A DNA stretch of 64,000 nucleotides from positions 2,418,001 through 2,482,000 of the forward strand of contig NZ_CP067019.1 in the NCBI RefSeq assembly GCF_016599715.1, written 5' to 3'. Positions 18,187 to 26,288 of this stretch are shown here, one piece after another (the stretch's first letter is position 1; every line of letters begins with the position of its first letter). This stretch comes from Acinetobacter sp. CS-2 (GTDB lineage: Bacteria; Pseudomonadota; Gammaproteobacteria; Pseudomonadales; Moraxellaceae). The notes beneath the pieces were generated by a model. That model worked only from the letters and a program-made list of their open reading frames with translations. It ran no database searches and was not told the origin of the DNA. Made by a program: the position numbers and the translations under genes.

Positions 18187-18217
18187 AAAAAGCACATCAA
18201 AACCTTGATGTGCTTTT
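18187..18217 (-). terminator. Intrinsic terminator after the HNH gene
   Basis: A 13-bp stem AAAAGCACATCAA / TTGATGTGCTTTT with a 4-base loop lies just downstream of the broken HNH gene. It ends in T residues on both strands, so it could also stop transcripts from the left. The remaining bases between 18018 and 18186 are AT-rich and show no gene. Confidence 0.75.
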
Positions 18218-18230
18218 ATGCTTGGACTAT

Positions 18231-19352
18231 TTAAGCTCCAAATAAAGCAGCTCTTGCTTCTTCCTCAGTTCGATCCGATTTAAAACGGTTACAGTAAGGG
18301 TGTAAAAGAACTGCATTATCCAAATTTCCATGCCCTCCCATAGCCATCGCAATATAATGATCCACTTCTGTCGAAGGAGAATATAAAAGACCGTCACATA
18401 TACGGCAAAAATTCTGGTTCTGAATATTAAATTTTTGGCGAAGGATCGTCTTTGTTGTTAATGAGAATTTCTGTGCTTTTGGTCTTTCATCTGGCTTTAA
18501 TTCCTCTACAAAGTTAACAATGTCTTGGATCGCTTGCTCATCTCTTATCCCATGGAAACCCGCTTCTAAGTGTTCATTAAAATTCAAATAATCGAATGAT
18601 TTAGACAATGCCAAAATGATTGTATTCAAACTAGATTCATCATCAAAATCAATGGTCACTTTAGAACCAATTTTGATAAACGCCCTATAGACAATTTGTA
18701 GTCGATCATGACCTTTGATCCCACTGCCAAACTTACCCACTGTCTCTGTAGTTGCTATTGGAAAATTAGCAATTAAGGTTTCTACGCTTTTACGGACACT
18801 GGTAAAATGTTGCAGCTTATTTTCATGATGCGATTCTGCAATGATTGCAAACCACGCTAAAAAAGATGTAATTTGAAAGCGGCTATCTTTAAAAAAATAT
18901 AATTGAGGATGTAATCCTAAACTTACATTTCGATTATCACCCTGAGGTTTGGCAATTCTGGATAGAATCGTATACAGTGCTAATAATCGATCAAATACGC
19001 GTTTAGCTTGACCATCTGATTCATCTAAATCCATATCTGAACCATTAGACAGAATATTAAGCAACTCTGTGACCAATCCGATCCGCTTCCCATGTGTTAA
19101 ATCAGTATCTAATAAAATATTTTTAAACAAAAGATTATGAATTTTTTCGCCTAAAACAATGATGCGGTTAATTTCATCTTCGCCCAAATCAATTAAATTC
19201 GCTCTATTGTCATTCAGATAGCAACACGCATAAATTGCATAAAAAGTATCTCTTCCTCTGTTTTTTAAATGAGACTCTTCCCATCTATCTAAACGTTTTG
19301 ATTTAGAATTAATGGACTCAAATGCCTTTCTAGCATCCTCTGGAGAACCAAC
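18231..19352 (-). pseudogene. DUF262-like/HNH gene, C-terminal (HNH) part
   Basis: The open frame extends from about 19352 to 18231 but has no ATG at its 5' end; a TTG at 19187 gives 318 residues. The C-terminus is an HNH site: FCRICDGLLYSPSTEVDHY, AMGGHGNLDNAVLLHPYCNRFKSDR, with CxxC, the DH pair, the Asn and the final CN. Upstream residues (SPEDARKAFESINSKSKRL) resemble the segment that follows the DGGHR/DGQQR domain in DUF262-type proteins, so this is the rear part of the gene whose front is at 19445-19951. A 97-bp palindrome now separates them. An N-terminally shortened HNH protein could still be made from the TTG, but the nucleotide-binding part would be missing. Confidence 0.75.
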
Positions 19353-19449
19353 TATAGCTGATTACTTAATTTAGTAGCACATCAAAAACCTTATAAAATG
19401 GTATTTTACCAATATATTTACGTGCTACAGCCTTTAGAATTTAGCTATA
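19353..19449. repeat. 97-bp nested palindrome interrupting a nuclease gene
   Basis: Three inverted repeats are nested: TATAGCT (19353-19359) with AGCTATA (19443-19449), GTAGCAC (19374-19380) with GTGCTAC (19422-19428), and TGGTA TTT TACCA (19399-19411) at the centre. The coding frame on one side stops inside it and the frame on the other side opens right after it. It looks like a small non-autonomous (MITE-like) insertion, or a structured DNA/RNA element, that broke the gene. No transposase is encoded. Confidence 0.6.
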
Positions 19450-19951
19450 CATGCATAAATCTGATACTTAGTTTTTCGATATTGTCTTTTACTTCCATCA
19501 AACTTGGATCAGCCAATATTTTTTGAAAGTCACAACACTCTCCCAATTTATCTCTGATATATCGAAGGTCTGCTTTTTGTTGATCATCAAAATTTGGAGC
19601 ATTGTCTACCTGCTCATCTGCAAAATAGCGTTTAATCCAGGCAATAAGAAGAGAAACTCTATGACCTCCATCAATCACATAGATATTCCCGTTCTCATCC
19701 ATCCAATAAAGCACTGTGAGCCATGTATTTGGGTTTGACATGCATTCCTGCATAAATTCTACAATTTCTTCCAGACGCCAGTATTCTGTAGAACGTTGAT
19801 TATCTGCTTTATACAAGTGCTCAATAATCTGACTATTTTCTAAATCTTTTACTTTTAACTCAAAATGCCGAGGTTCAAGGGCATATTGAGTTGGAAAAGC
19901 GACCATTGGTTTTCGGTCTAATACATTTTTTAAAATCGTAGTTGTTCCCAT
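19445..19951 (-). pseudogene. DUF262-like/HNH gene, N-terminal part
   Basis: About 168 residues from the ATG at 19951, which has GGGAG seven bases ahead. The fragment contains VIDGGHRVSLLIAWI, equivalent to the DGQQRLTSL motif of DUF262/ParB-like nucleotide-binding domains, and an upstream TEYWRLEEIVEFM that fits the same fold. The frame ends at a TAG inside the 97-bp palindrome, and the next residues of the protein family resume beyond it, in 19352-18231. The intact gene would have made a protein of roughly 540 residues with a nucleotide-binding front and an HNH rear, in the same class as the neighbouring GmrSD-like protein. Confidence 0.72.
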
Positions 19952-20078
19952 GACAGATCTCCCAGTCACGTATTGCGTTAGATATATTTGATTTAAAATT
20001 AAAATGGTCTACTGCATGACAATACGCAGTAGACCAAGGAGATCTTCAAGATGTATTTATAGTAGTATGGCTCATTTT

Positions 20079-20290
20079 TCACCTATGATTATTTGGCCAT
20101 TCATTTCACTTTCCTACGGCGAAATGGTGGCGAGCTAAATAAGTTTAGGAAAACCATTCATAGGGATGGCCGGCTCTAGAGCCACTTACCTAGCCCACCA
20201 TAAAAATGGGCAAAATAAAGCCTATAAGAAACCGTCAGTCTTTTATAACTAATAATTCCTTACCTATGATAAATACAGGTTTCCTACGCC
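20079..20290 (-). ncRNA. Structured region resembling phage C4 antisense RNA
   Basis: The minus strand reads GGTAAGTGGCTCTAGAGCC followed by GGCCATCCC (about 20165-20192), which from memory resembles the core of the C4 antisense RNA of P1/P7-type prophages. The transcript also has AUGGUGG (20201-20195) and a complementary CCACCAU (20130-20124) on either side of the core, as expected for the pairing element. Two direct repeats of the form ACCTATGAT...TTTCCTACG flank the core on the plus strand (20079-20120 and 20260-20290). A TTACAG/CTGTAA hairpin lies just upstream. C4 RNAs silence a downstream gene by antisense pairing; here the downstream gene is the DUF262-like fragment. The rest of the 483-base gap (19970-20452) is otherwise without genes. 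Confidence 0.4.
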
Positions 20291-20452
20291 TGGTTACAGA
20301 TTTCGCTGTAACATCTTTATCTTATGTGCATAAATTCAATTGGTCAAATTTTATGATTAATAAACAATCAATTGATTTTAAATAAACGATTTAATTCTGA
20401 TAAAACTGTTGCTCCAATCAGATATTGGCTTTATTTATAAAATTAAATCTAA

Positions 20453-20722
20453 TTACCTAACCAAGTTGTAAGGCTCATTATTCACATGTATTTGAATAGA
20501 CTGACATCCCGCAGTCTCAATATCTTTTAATGCTTTGTGAATTGCTAAATCAAAACTTACGGCTTTTCTGTCAAACTCTAAATATAAGTTGTTGTTAATT
20601 GAACACAATAAAGCATCATCACAACATGCTTCAAATAACCGTTCCTCAACATAATGATGTGACGCTTTTAAATCCTTGATATAAATTGTAAATTCAAAAT
20701 TCTTTATTGTACTATTCATCAT
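20453..20722 (-). CDS. Small protein, possibly a DNA-binding/antitoxin-like domain
   Basis: An 89-residue protein. The core EERLFEACCDDALLCS (about residues 26-42) followed by LYLEFDRKAVSFDLAIHKALKDIETAG resembles a family of small proteins I recall as having a GCDDA motif, a strand with DFxREA, and a helix ending in AG, often fused to a helix-turn-helix and annotated as DNA-binding. The helix-turn-helix part is not present here, so it may be a short form. It precedes the C4-like region on the same strand and may be co-transcribed with it. The start ATG has AGAGGAATAAATG ahead. Function is not established. Confidence 0.5.
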   Translation of the reverse strand: MMNSTIKNFEFTIYIKDLKASHHYVEERLFEACCDDALLCSINNNLYLEFDRKAVSFDLAIHKALKDIETAGCQSIQIHVNNEPYNLVR

Positions 20723-20851
20723 TTATTCCTCTTTTTGAACAAAAGTCATTTATGACTATTGCAATAGGCTCAAGCAAACATTTTATTTAGATCTTTACCT
20801 ATTTAAAAAAATCAGCTCATGTTATCTTTCTGATAAGGTTTAGGAGGCCAT

Positions 20852-21601
20852 TTGAAACTACAAATCTTGTCTGACACACATAATTCAGAATATCAATTAT
20901 CAAAAGAGGTAGATCTTATCATTCATGCCGGGGATTTTTCGAATCGCCTAAGTGGTGCTATTGAATTTGCAGAAAAATGTAAAAACCTGAATAAGAACTT
21001 TATTTTTGTTTTAGGTAATCATGATTATTACTGCTCAAACTACGATTTAGTCGTGGATTTCTTAAAAGAAAACTATCCTCAAAATGCCTTGCTTGATGAC
21101 AACCATATCAAGATACAGGATAAAATATTTGTTGGCGGTACATTGTTTACGAACTTTCGTTCCAACTCAACTCGTACAACCACTAACGAACTGCAAAAAT
21201 TTAAAGAAGATGCTGAACAATCTATTTATGATTTTGATCAAATCATGATAAGTAGCGATAATCGAACCATAACAGCTGATGACTACATTGCCCTATTTCA
21301 ACGATATCATCAAAATATTATGCAGTTTAGAGGCCAAGATCATGTGATCGTTATTACGCATTTTCCGCCGCATTTAGCTTGTCTTGATCCTTATTGGGGT
21401 AAGCACCCTGTTGCATCAGCGCTTAACCCTTATTTTATTAATGATTTAGATGTCAAAGGCTTTAAGTTATGGATTTCAGGACATACGCATACATCAATTG
21501 ATACTGTAGTCGATGGATGCAGATTAGTGATCAACCCTTTAGGGTATCCTCAGGAGCAAGGAAAAAATGGGTTTAGAGAAAATTTGATCATCCAAATTTA
21601 A
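20852..21601 (+). CDS. Calcineurin-like metallophosphoesterase
   Basis: A 249-residue enzyme with the complete metal-binding motifs of the family: LSDTHN (Asp8, His10), HAGDFS (Asp28), GNHDYY (Asn56, His57, Asp58), THFPPH and SGHTHTS near the C-terminus. It hydrolyses a phosphoester with a two-metal centre; the substrate (nucleotide, nucleic acid or phosphoprotein) is not shown by the sequence. The start is a TTG with AGGAGG just ahead; no in-frame ATG is closer. It is transcribed divergently from the small gene at 20453-20722 over a 129-base spacer. Proteins of this type occur in many islands as stand-alone genes, so a link to the defence genes is possible but unproven. Confidence 0.88.
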   Translation: MKLQILSDTHNSEYQLSKEVDLIIHAGDFSNRLSGAIEFAEKCKNLNKNFIFVLGNHDYYCSNYDLVVDFLKENYPQNALLDDNHIKIQDKIFVGGTLFTNFRSNSTRTTTNELQKFKEDAEQSIYDFDQIMISSDNRTITADDYIALFQRYHQNIMQFRGQDHVIVITHFPPHLACLDPYWGKHPVASALNPYFINDLDVKGFKLWISGHTHTSIDTVVDGCRLVINPLGYPQEQGKNGFRENLIIQI

Positions 21602-21796
21602 AATTTGGTGCTATTTAGAATTAAATCGCAAGAAAAGTAGGCAAAATTTATTTCAAATGATTTAGTTTTAGGAATTAATACCTAATACTAACTTCCTGAT
21701 GCAATACCTCATTACATAATTGAGCTTGCAAAAATGTAAAGTAATCCGATTGAAAATGAAAACAGATAAATCTTCGTTACAAAAACTGGGGGAAAA

Positions 21797-22522
21797 ATGA
21801 AAAAGTTATTCACTATTATATTATCAACATTGAGCATGCTTTTGGGAACAACTTCTGTATCTGCAGCGCTAACTCAACAACAAGAGAATTCAATAATTGA
21901 GAAATATAAGTTAAAACCTCAAATTGATGCAATTGTTCTTGATCTGGTTGGTGGTGAAGCTAACTACGTTACAGGTAAAGATGGGCAACGATATCACATT
22001 CCTTCTTTTATCGATGAAGTGGAAGAAGATAAGTTGGAGGCTAAGCTAGATGAACTTGCAAAAAAGTACGGCATTGTTTATCCGTATATAGCTCAATCTA
22101 ACACTTTCTATCAAATGTTCTATCTCTATTTCAACACACAAGAAGACCGTGAAAAGCTCAATAACGTAAACAATAAGGCAATCTACAAGAGTATCAAAGC
22201 TCTAGAAAAATGTGTTTTGGCCAATACTAACTTGTGTCCAAAGCCAAGTCGTGTAGGTTCATCCTATTTAACCGCTGGTTATATTGAACCGAGTCTTAAA
22301 TGGTTGAATTTCACAGCAGATGCTGGCGATGCTGATTCAGCATTTTTACTAGCACTTCTTCATATAGATAAAATATATATTCCTAAAGACGTTGTAAAAG
22401 CTAAAAAATACTATAAGCAGGCATTTGATCTTTATGTAGCAAACAAAAACTTCTCAGGTGCTAAAGAAGTGGATGAACATTACAAAAATACCTTTGAAGA
22501 TAGTAAAGGTCTTAGTTACTAA
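21797..22522 (+). CDS. Secreted protein with Sel1-like C-terminus
   Basis: A 241-residue protein with a signal peptide (MKKLFTIILSTLSMLLGTTSVSA, cleavage after about residue 24). The ATG follows GGGGGAAAA. A Glu/Lys-rich central helix region is followed by KYGIVYPYIAQ and LANTNLCPKPSR, then a helical repeat FTADAGDADSAFLLALLHIDK and VVKAKKYYKQAFDLY typical of Sel1/TPR-type repeats. Two conserved cysteines (in KCVLANTNLCPKP) may form a disulfide in the periplasm. It is a paralogue of the protein at 22717-23763 (shared YPYI, CxxCPKP-like and AGD segments) and converges on it. Its function is unknown. Confidence 0.75.
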   Translation: MKKLFTIILSTLSMLLGTTSVSAALTQQQENSIIEKYKLKPQIDAIVLDLVGGEANYVTGKDGQRYHIPSFIDEVEEDKLEAKLDELAKKYGIVYPYIAQSNTFYQMFYLYFNTQEDREKLNNVNNKAIYKSIKALEKCVLANTNLCPKPSRVGSSYLTAGYIEPSLKWLNFTADAGDADSAFLLALLHIDKIYIPKDVVKAKKYYKQAFDLYVANKNFSGAKEVDEHYKNTFEDSKGLSY

Positions 22523-22548
22523 ACAGGAGCTATTGATTTTACCAGCTC

Positions 22549-22577
22549 AAACCAGTCTTCTGACTGGTTTATTTTTT
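22549..22577 (+). terminator. Intrinsic terminator after the secreted-protein gene
   Basis: AAACCAGTC, loop TTCT, GACTGGTTT, then ATTTTTTC: a 9-bp stem with a T run on the plus strand. Confidence 0.85.
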
Positions 22578-22664
22578 CTAGTATGCAAAATATGAATTCT
22601 TCTCCATCTATTTTTATTTTCTGACTATATTTCCATAAAAACAGCATCATTGAATCCGCCTCAT

Positions 22665-22698
22665 TAAAAAGGGTAAATAAAATCTATTTACCCTTTTA
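22665..22698 (-). terminator. Intrinsic terminator after the second secreted-protein gene
   Basis: A long stem AAAAGGGTAAATA / TATTTACCCTTTT with a short loop. It has T runs in both directions and ends transcription of the minus-strand gene at 22717. Confidence 0.85.
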
Positions 22699-22716
22699 GG
22701 AGCTTAAGCTTAATAG

Positions 22717-23763
22717 TTATTTATCCCACCAACCATAGAAGTAATCATAATATTGCTTGCCTAAAGTTTTGTTATTCGAATTGGTTGCTGCTCTTTCTGC
22801 ATAATATGCAGCATTACGCAAGCTTGGGCGAAAAGGCTGTTGCTCACCAAGGCGTTGAATTTCAGCCATAGCTAATAACGCTTTAATATCATTTACACCA
22901 CCATTAGCACGGCGATATTCATCATTTGCTTTATCAAAATAGCTAGAAGCTTTTTTCCGATTTATGGTTAAGAGTGCATCACCGATCTTCATGTAGCTTG
23001 CATAATCACCTTTTGCTTCTAATATTTTAAATTGAGCATCAGTAATTTTTGCATTTGTCTGTGGACTATAGAAAAGCTTGTCCTCCCATTTAGGGTCGCG
23101 CTTATTCATAATGGTAGCCCACATAGAATTTGCAGCTTTAAAATCAAATTCACGTAGGTACATTGGGATACTTTTAATGATTAAGTCATCACCCTGTTTC
23201 TTTTCTTCCGATGATGAAGCCATTTCACCCAAAAGAATACCCATCAATGATGTTGTTTCACCGTCACCGGCATCAATCATGTATTTTCCGTATTTAGCGG
23301 CGTTTGGAAAATCTGCTGCACGAATATAGGCTTCAACCAGTCGAACAGGTTTAGGGCATTGCTTAACATCCATCACCACACAACTTTGCAATGCCATCAT
23401 TGCTTTGTTGTAATTTGTATTTGATAAAACTCGACGATCTTCTTTTTCTTTACCATATGTTAAGCCTAGGCCTAAGAGTTCGTAATGATCAATTTGTACT
23501 ATGTATGGATAAGAAATCTGCTGTTCTTCTGCAATTTGGTTCAAGCGTTTAATAATTTTTTCTTCTTCTTTTTCAGCGATCGGCTTAGGGGAACCGGCTT
23601 GACCACCGGCTAATTTATTAGCTAAGTCCTCAATCTCAAAACGAAACTTTGATGTTCGCTTGTTAGCTTCATAACCTGAAATTTTTGCTTTTTCTTCTGC
23701 AGAAACACTCGAACTAATTAGAAAAATGGACGCGACTATTGCTGCTAAAATCTGTTTTTTCAT
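22717..23763 (-). CDS. Secreted protein with TPR/Sel1-like repeats
   Basis: A 348-residue protein with a signal peptide (MKKQILAAIVASIFLISSSVSA, cleavage after about residue 22). After it come a Glu/Lys-rich helix, ISYPYIVQIDHYELL, ALQSCVVMDVKQCPKPVRL, then GKYMIDAGDGETTSLMG, all matching the paralogue at 21797-22522, and about 130 further residues with helical pairs such as SYMKIGDALLTINRKKASSYF and RNAAYYAERAATNSNN in the manner of TPR or Sel1 repeats. Two Cys in the CPKP segment are shared with the paralogue. It probably lies in the periplasm or at the cell surface. The pair is convergent, with one terminator each between them. Confidence 0.75.
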   Translation of the reverse strand: MKKQILAAIVASIFLISSSVSAEEKAKISGYEANKRTSKFRFEIEDLANKLAGGQAGSPKPIAEKEEEKIIKRLNQIAEEQQISYPYIVQIDHYELLGLGLTYGKEKEDRRVLSNTNYNKAMMALQSCVVMDVKQCPKPVRLVEAYIRAADFPNAAKYGKYMIDAGDGETTSLMGILLGEMASSSEEKKQGDDLIIKSIPMYLREFDFKAANSMWATIMNKRDPKWEDKLFYSPQTNAKITDAQFKILEAKGDYASYMKIGDALLTINRKKASSYFDKANDEYRRANGGVNDIKALLAMAEIQRLGEQQPFRPSLRNAAYYAERAATNSNNKTLGKQYYDYFYGWWDK

Positions 23764-23955
23764 TCAACCCTCAAGAAATTATTATGAATTTACAACGAAA
23801 TTATAACTTATACTATTGAGATGTTTTTTTCAGCTTACTAATTATCATATTTTTAAATGCCATACATTAGACTTCCGTCATAAATCAAAAAACGTACAAT
23901 TTATTTGATCTTAAATTAATCAGCAAAATTATTTAATTCAAGGGATAATCCTTGG

Positions 23956-24360
23956 ATGAAATTCAAAGATATTCAAAAATTATCAGACGTTAAGTTTCGT
24001 AGGCTTACCGGTGTTAGTTGGGCTACATTTAACCTCATGTTGGCCGAGCTAAATAAGCATTTACCTCGTCATATTGGTAAAGGACGACCGCATAAATTAC
24101 CGTTGGAAGATCGTTTGCTCTTATGTATAGAATATTGGAGAGAATATCGAACATTTTTCCATCTTGGTATGAGTTACGGTGTATCTGAAACGAGTGCAAT
24201 TCGTATCACACGTGTTATTGAAGATACCTTAATCGGTTCTGGAAAATTTAACTTGCCAAAACAACTTCCTAATCGAGATGAAGTGGATTGGGAAGTTGTT
24301 GTGATTGATGCAACTGAAATATTAGTTCAACGTCCAAAAAAAACAGAAGAAATGGTATAG
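23956..24360 (+). CDS. IS5-family transposase, first frame
   Basis: A 134-residue N-terminal part with a helix-turn-helix-like region (SYGVSETSAIRITRVIED) and VVIDATEILVQRPKK, where the Asp of DATE is the first catalytic acid. The frame is lost just after a run of eight A residues (24336-24343). A slip back by one base there yields KKWYSGKKKRHTFK in the next frame, the usual continuation in this family. Together the frames make one transposase of about 280 residues by programmed frameshift. Confidence 0.85.
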   Translation: MKFKDIQKLSDVKFRRLTGVSWATFNLMLAELNKHLPRHIGKGRPHKLPLEDRLLLCIEYWREYRTFFHLGMSYGVSETSAIRITRVIEDTLIGSGKFNLPKQLPNRDEVDWEVVVIDATEILVQRPKKTEEMV

Positions 24361-24790
24361 CGGTAAAAAAAAGCGACATACCTTTAAATTTCAGCTATCT
24401 ATGCACTATACAACAGGTGAAATACTGAGTGTATGTGGAAGTCATGGAAGCATGCATGATTTTAAAATATTTAAAAAAAGTATGAGGAAATTAAAATTTA
24501 AGCCCTTTTTTATCGTTGATAAGGGGTATTTAGGGATAAAAAAATTGGGTTTTGGATGCCTCATGCCATCTAAAGCAAAGAAAACTGAAAAATTAGATTC
24601 TGAATTAAAAAAGTTAAATAGAGAGATTGGTCGTAGACGAATTCAAGTAGAGCATGTATTTGGAAGGATGAAATGTTTTAAGATTTTATCTTGTGTATAT
24701 AGAAATCGTCGTAAAAGATTAAACCTGCGGTTTAATTTACTTGCTGGCATATACAATTTAGATTGGGTGAAAGATAAACAATTAAATTGA
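24338..24790 (+). CDS. IS5-family transposase, second frame
   Basis: The C-terminal part, read after a -1 slip on eight A residues. It contains FKPFFIVDKGYLGIKKLG with the second catalytic Asp (the DxGY pattern) and RRIQVEHVFGRMKCFKIL with the third acid (the VEHVFGRMK pattern), so the DDE triad is complete across both frames. The first ATG in this frame (24401) is internal and probably not a start. No other stop or indel is seen, so the element looks able to move. Confidence 0.83.
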   Translation, partial: KKQKKWYSGKKKRHTFKFQLSMHYTTGEILSVCGSHGSMHDFKIFKKSMRKLKFKPFFIVDKGYLGIKKLGFGCLMPSKAKKTEKLDSELKKLNREIGRRRIQVEHVFGRMKCFKILSCVYRNRRKRLNLRFNLLAGIYNLDWVKDKQLN

Positions 24791-24923
24791 TTGAAAAATG
24801 ATTTATGAAGGAAGTCTATTATATTTAAATTCATCCTTCTATTAAATTATTTAACGCCGTAGTTGATCATTAAATCTAACTTCAATACAGATATATACCG
24901 ACTAAGAAAAATTTACTTTCTAT

Positions 24924-25199
24924 TTAAAAACCCAACCAAATTGTATCACCTGTAGTTGCATACATAGTCTCAGCAGTTTTTTTTAACATGTCACATTCAT
25001 CAATTTCTATTGCTAAATCATCACACTGAGTATGATCACTGTCATTGATAGAAATTTCGTGCGATTGAACAACTGTACCATGTTGAATGAGTTTAATTCT
25101 ATCTTGTCTTAAAAGTTGCTCACCTCTGTAACTAGCACGCATTTGATTTAGAGCTTGAAGACGCCTTTCATTTGTAGTCATTATTACTTTTCTCGACAT
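24924..25199 (-). CDS. Small hydrophilic protein of unknown function
   Basis: A 91-residue protein from the ATG at 25199, with a good AAGGAG site eight bases ahead. It begins MSRKVIMTTNERRLQALNQM and has a central HGTVVQSHEISIND and a C-terminal TTGDTIWLGF. It has no signal peptide, membrane segment or known motif. The composition is balanced and AT-rich as in its neighbours. It lies next to the IS5-family element and heads a short run of small minus-strand genes; I do not recognise it. Confidence 0.55.
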   Translation of the reverse strand: MSRKVIMTTNERRLQALNQMRASYRGEQLLRQDRIKLIQHGTVVQSHEISINDSDHTQCDDLAIEIDECDMLKKTAETMYATTGDTIWLGF

Positions 25200-25337
25200 C
25201 AATTGTCTCCTTGATTTTTATCTGAAATTAAGATTAATAAATTATGACATAAATTAAAATTGGGTAATGATCTAACTATCCAGCAATCTCGCATTAAAAT
25301 CACGGCGATCAAATAAAATTCACGCAATTTTTAAAAA

Positions 25338-25517
25338 TCAATCCTCAAAAAACTCATTGATATCTTTCTCAGTTCTCACTTTCTTCATGGGAAGTTTATT
25401 TGCTGATTCTAGTATCTTCATGATATGTTCATCCCTTCTTATTTCATCTTGCTGATCTTTTTTTGAGGATTCAGTGGCTATTTTTGCACTATCATTAGAA
25501 AAAAAATGATCTACCAT
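25338..25517 (-). CDS. Small acidic/basic protein, 59 residues
   Basis: The minus-strand frame from the ATG at 25517 to the TGA at 25338-25340 encodes 59 residues, starting MVDHFFSNDSAKIATESSKK. It is rich in Lys, Glu and Asp, and predicted helical, with no membrane segment. A weak AAGG lies ahead, and the start is 10 bases after the end of the upstream gene (25528-25821), indicating an operon. I do not recognise it. It is below usual length cut-offs and easy to miss. Confidence 0.55.
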   Translation of the reverse strand: MVDHFFSNDSAKIATESSKKDQQDEIRRDEHIMKILESANKLPMKKVRTEKDINEFFED

Positions 25518-25527
25518 AATATATACC

Positions 25528-25821
25528 TTACTCTACCGATTGCTTAGTATCTTGACCATCCTTAATCGAAGAGGAACTATCAATTAAAGAATGCCCTCGT
25601 CTTAAAGCCAGTTCTTTTTGTATTTCTTGATCTTTGGCACTTGTATCGCCATGTTTATGTATATATTCAGCTCTTTTTTCCATAAAGTCCCGCTCACGTT
25701 GCTGGACATCAACATTCACTTCATTATTTTGCTTTTGACGAGTAGCTATATAGTTATAGATACCAACGCCGCAAATTACGATTAAAAAGAAACTGAGTTG
25801 CTTCTTGATACCTCTGCTCAC
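25528..25821 (-). CDS. Small single-pass membrane protein
   Basis: A 97-residue protein with a GTG start and AAGGA six bases ahead. Residues 9-24 (LSFFLIVICGVGIYNY) form one membrane segment after a short basic start, followed by a soluble, charged tail (RERDFMEKRAEYIHKHG, KDQEIQKELALRRG). The topology should be N-in with the tail outside. It is unrecognised. It is in an operon with the 59-residue gene downstream. Confidence 0.55.
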   Translation of the reverse strand: MSRGIKKQLSFFLIVICGVGIYNYIATRQKQNNEVNVDVQQRERDFMEKRAEYIHKHGDTSAKDQEIQKELALRRGHSLIDSSSSIKDGQDTKQSVE

Positions 25822-25929
25822 AAAACGTCCTTAAACTTAACTTTTCAACCGAAATTTAGATGAAATTATTGTGATTAATTCAAAAAAAACCAATAAATAC
25901 TTACAGCTTATAGCTCAACACAAAAACCG

Positions 25930-26220
25930 TCACTCATCTCTTAGGTTAAAATCTTTATACTCATGAGCATTATCAGAAAATTTAGCAAAAAAATTATTCC
26001 AAAAAAATAGAAAATTTATTTTTTCTGCATTTTGAATAGGTTCAGGTTCTGCATATCCAATAATCCAAAATGGCGCTGTACTACAAATATCCTCAGGTAT
26101 AAGTTTTTGCTGTGAAGCTGTTTCAGTACTGATAAGATATAAATTATCTTTTAGATGTACAACATGTCCTTTTGAGGCTTCTCGGATACAACGATCAGCA
26201 TCTATATAGAAACATTTCAT
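25930..26220 (-). CDS. Unknown 96-residue protein
   Basis: The ATG at 26220 has a strong GGAGG seven bases ahead and is chosen over the ATG at 26262, which lacks one. The protein begins MKCFYIDADRCIREASKGH and contains HLKDNLYLISTET and APFWIIGYAEPEP. It has two short beta-rich stretches and a charged end; no motif is recognised. It lies just downstream of the large tyrosine recombinase at 26289 and probably belongs to the cargo of that element. Confidence 0.5.
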   Translation of the reverse strand: MKCFYIDADRCIREASKGHVVHLKDNLYLISTETASQQKLIPEDICSTAPFWIIGYAEPEPIQNAEKINFLFFWNNFFAKFSDNAHEYKDFNLRDE

Positions 26221-26288
26221 TGAGCATTCCTCCATTTTTTTAACTAGGCATCCAATTTCCATAATCGTTAAATTATTTAACGCTGCAA

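Larger units (their letters stand above)
23869..24817 (+). mobile_element. IS5-family insertion sequence, 949 bp
   Basis: The ends are AGACTTCC(G/T)TCATAAATCA, inverted, with one mismatch in 19 bases (23869-23887 and 24799-24817). A 3-bp duplication ATT flanks the element (23866-23868 and 24818-24820). The two-frame transposase and small duplication fit the ISL2 or IS427 groups of the IS5 family. It sits in the gap between a secreted-protein gene and the small genes to its right and does not break a recognised gene. Confidence 0.85.

Noticed and set aside
19353..19449. Integron attC site
   Set aside because: The palindrome lacks the conserved GTTRRRY/RYYYAAC boxes of attC, and no integron integrase is near.
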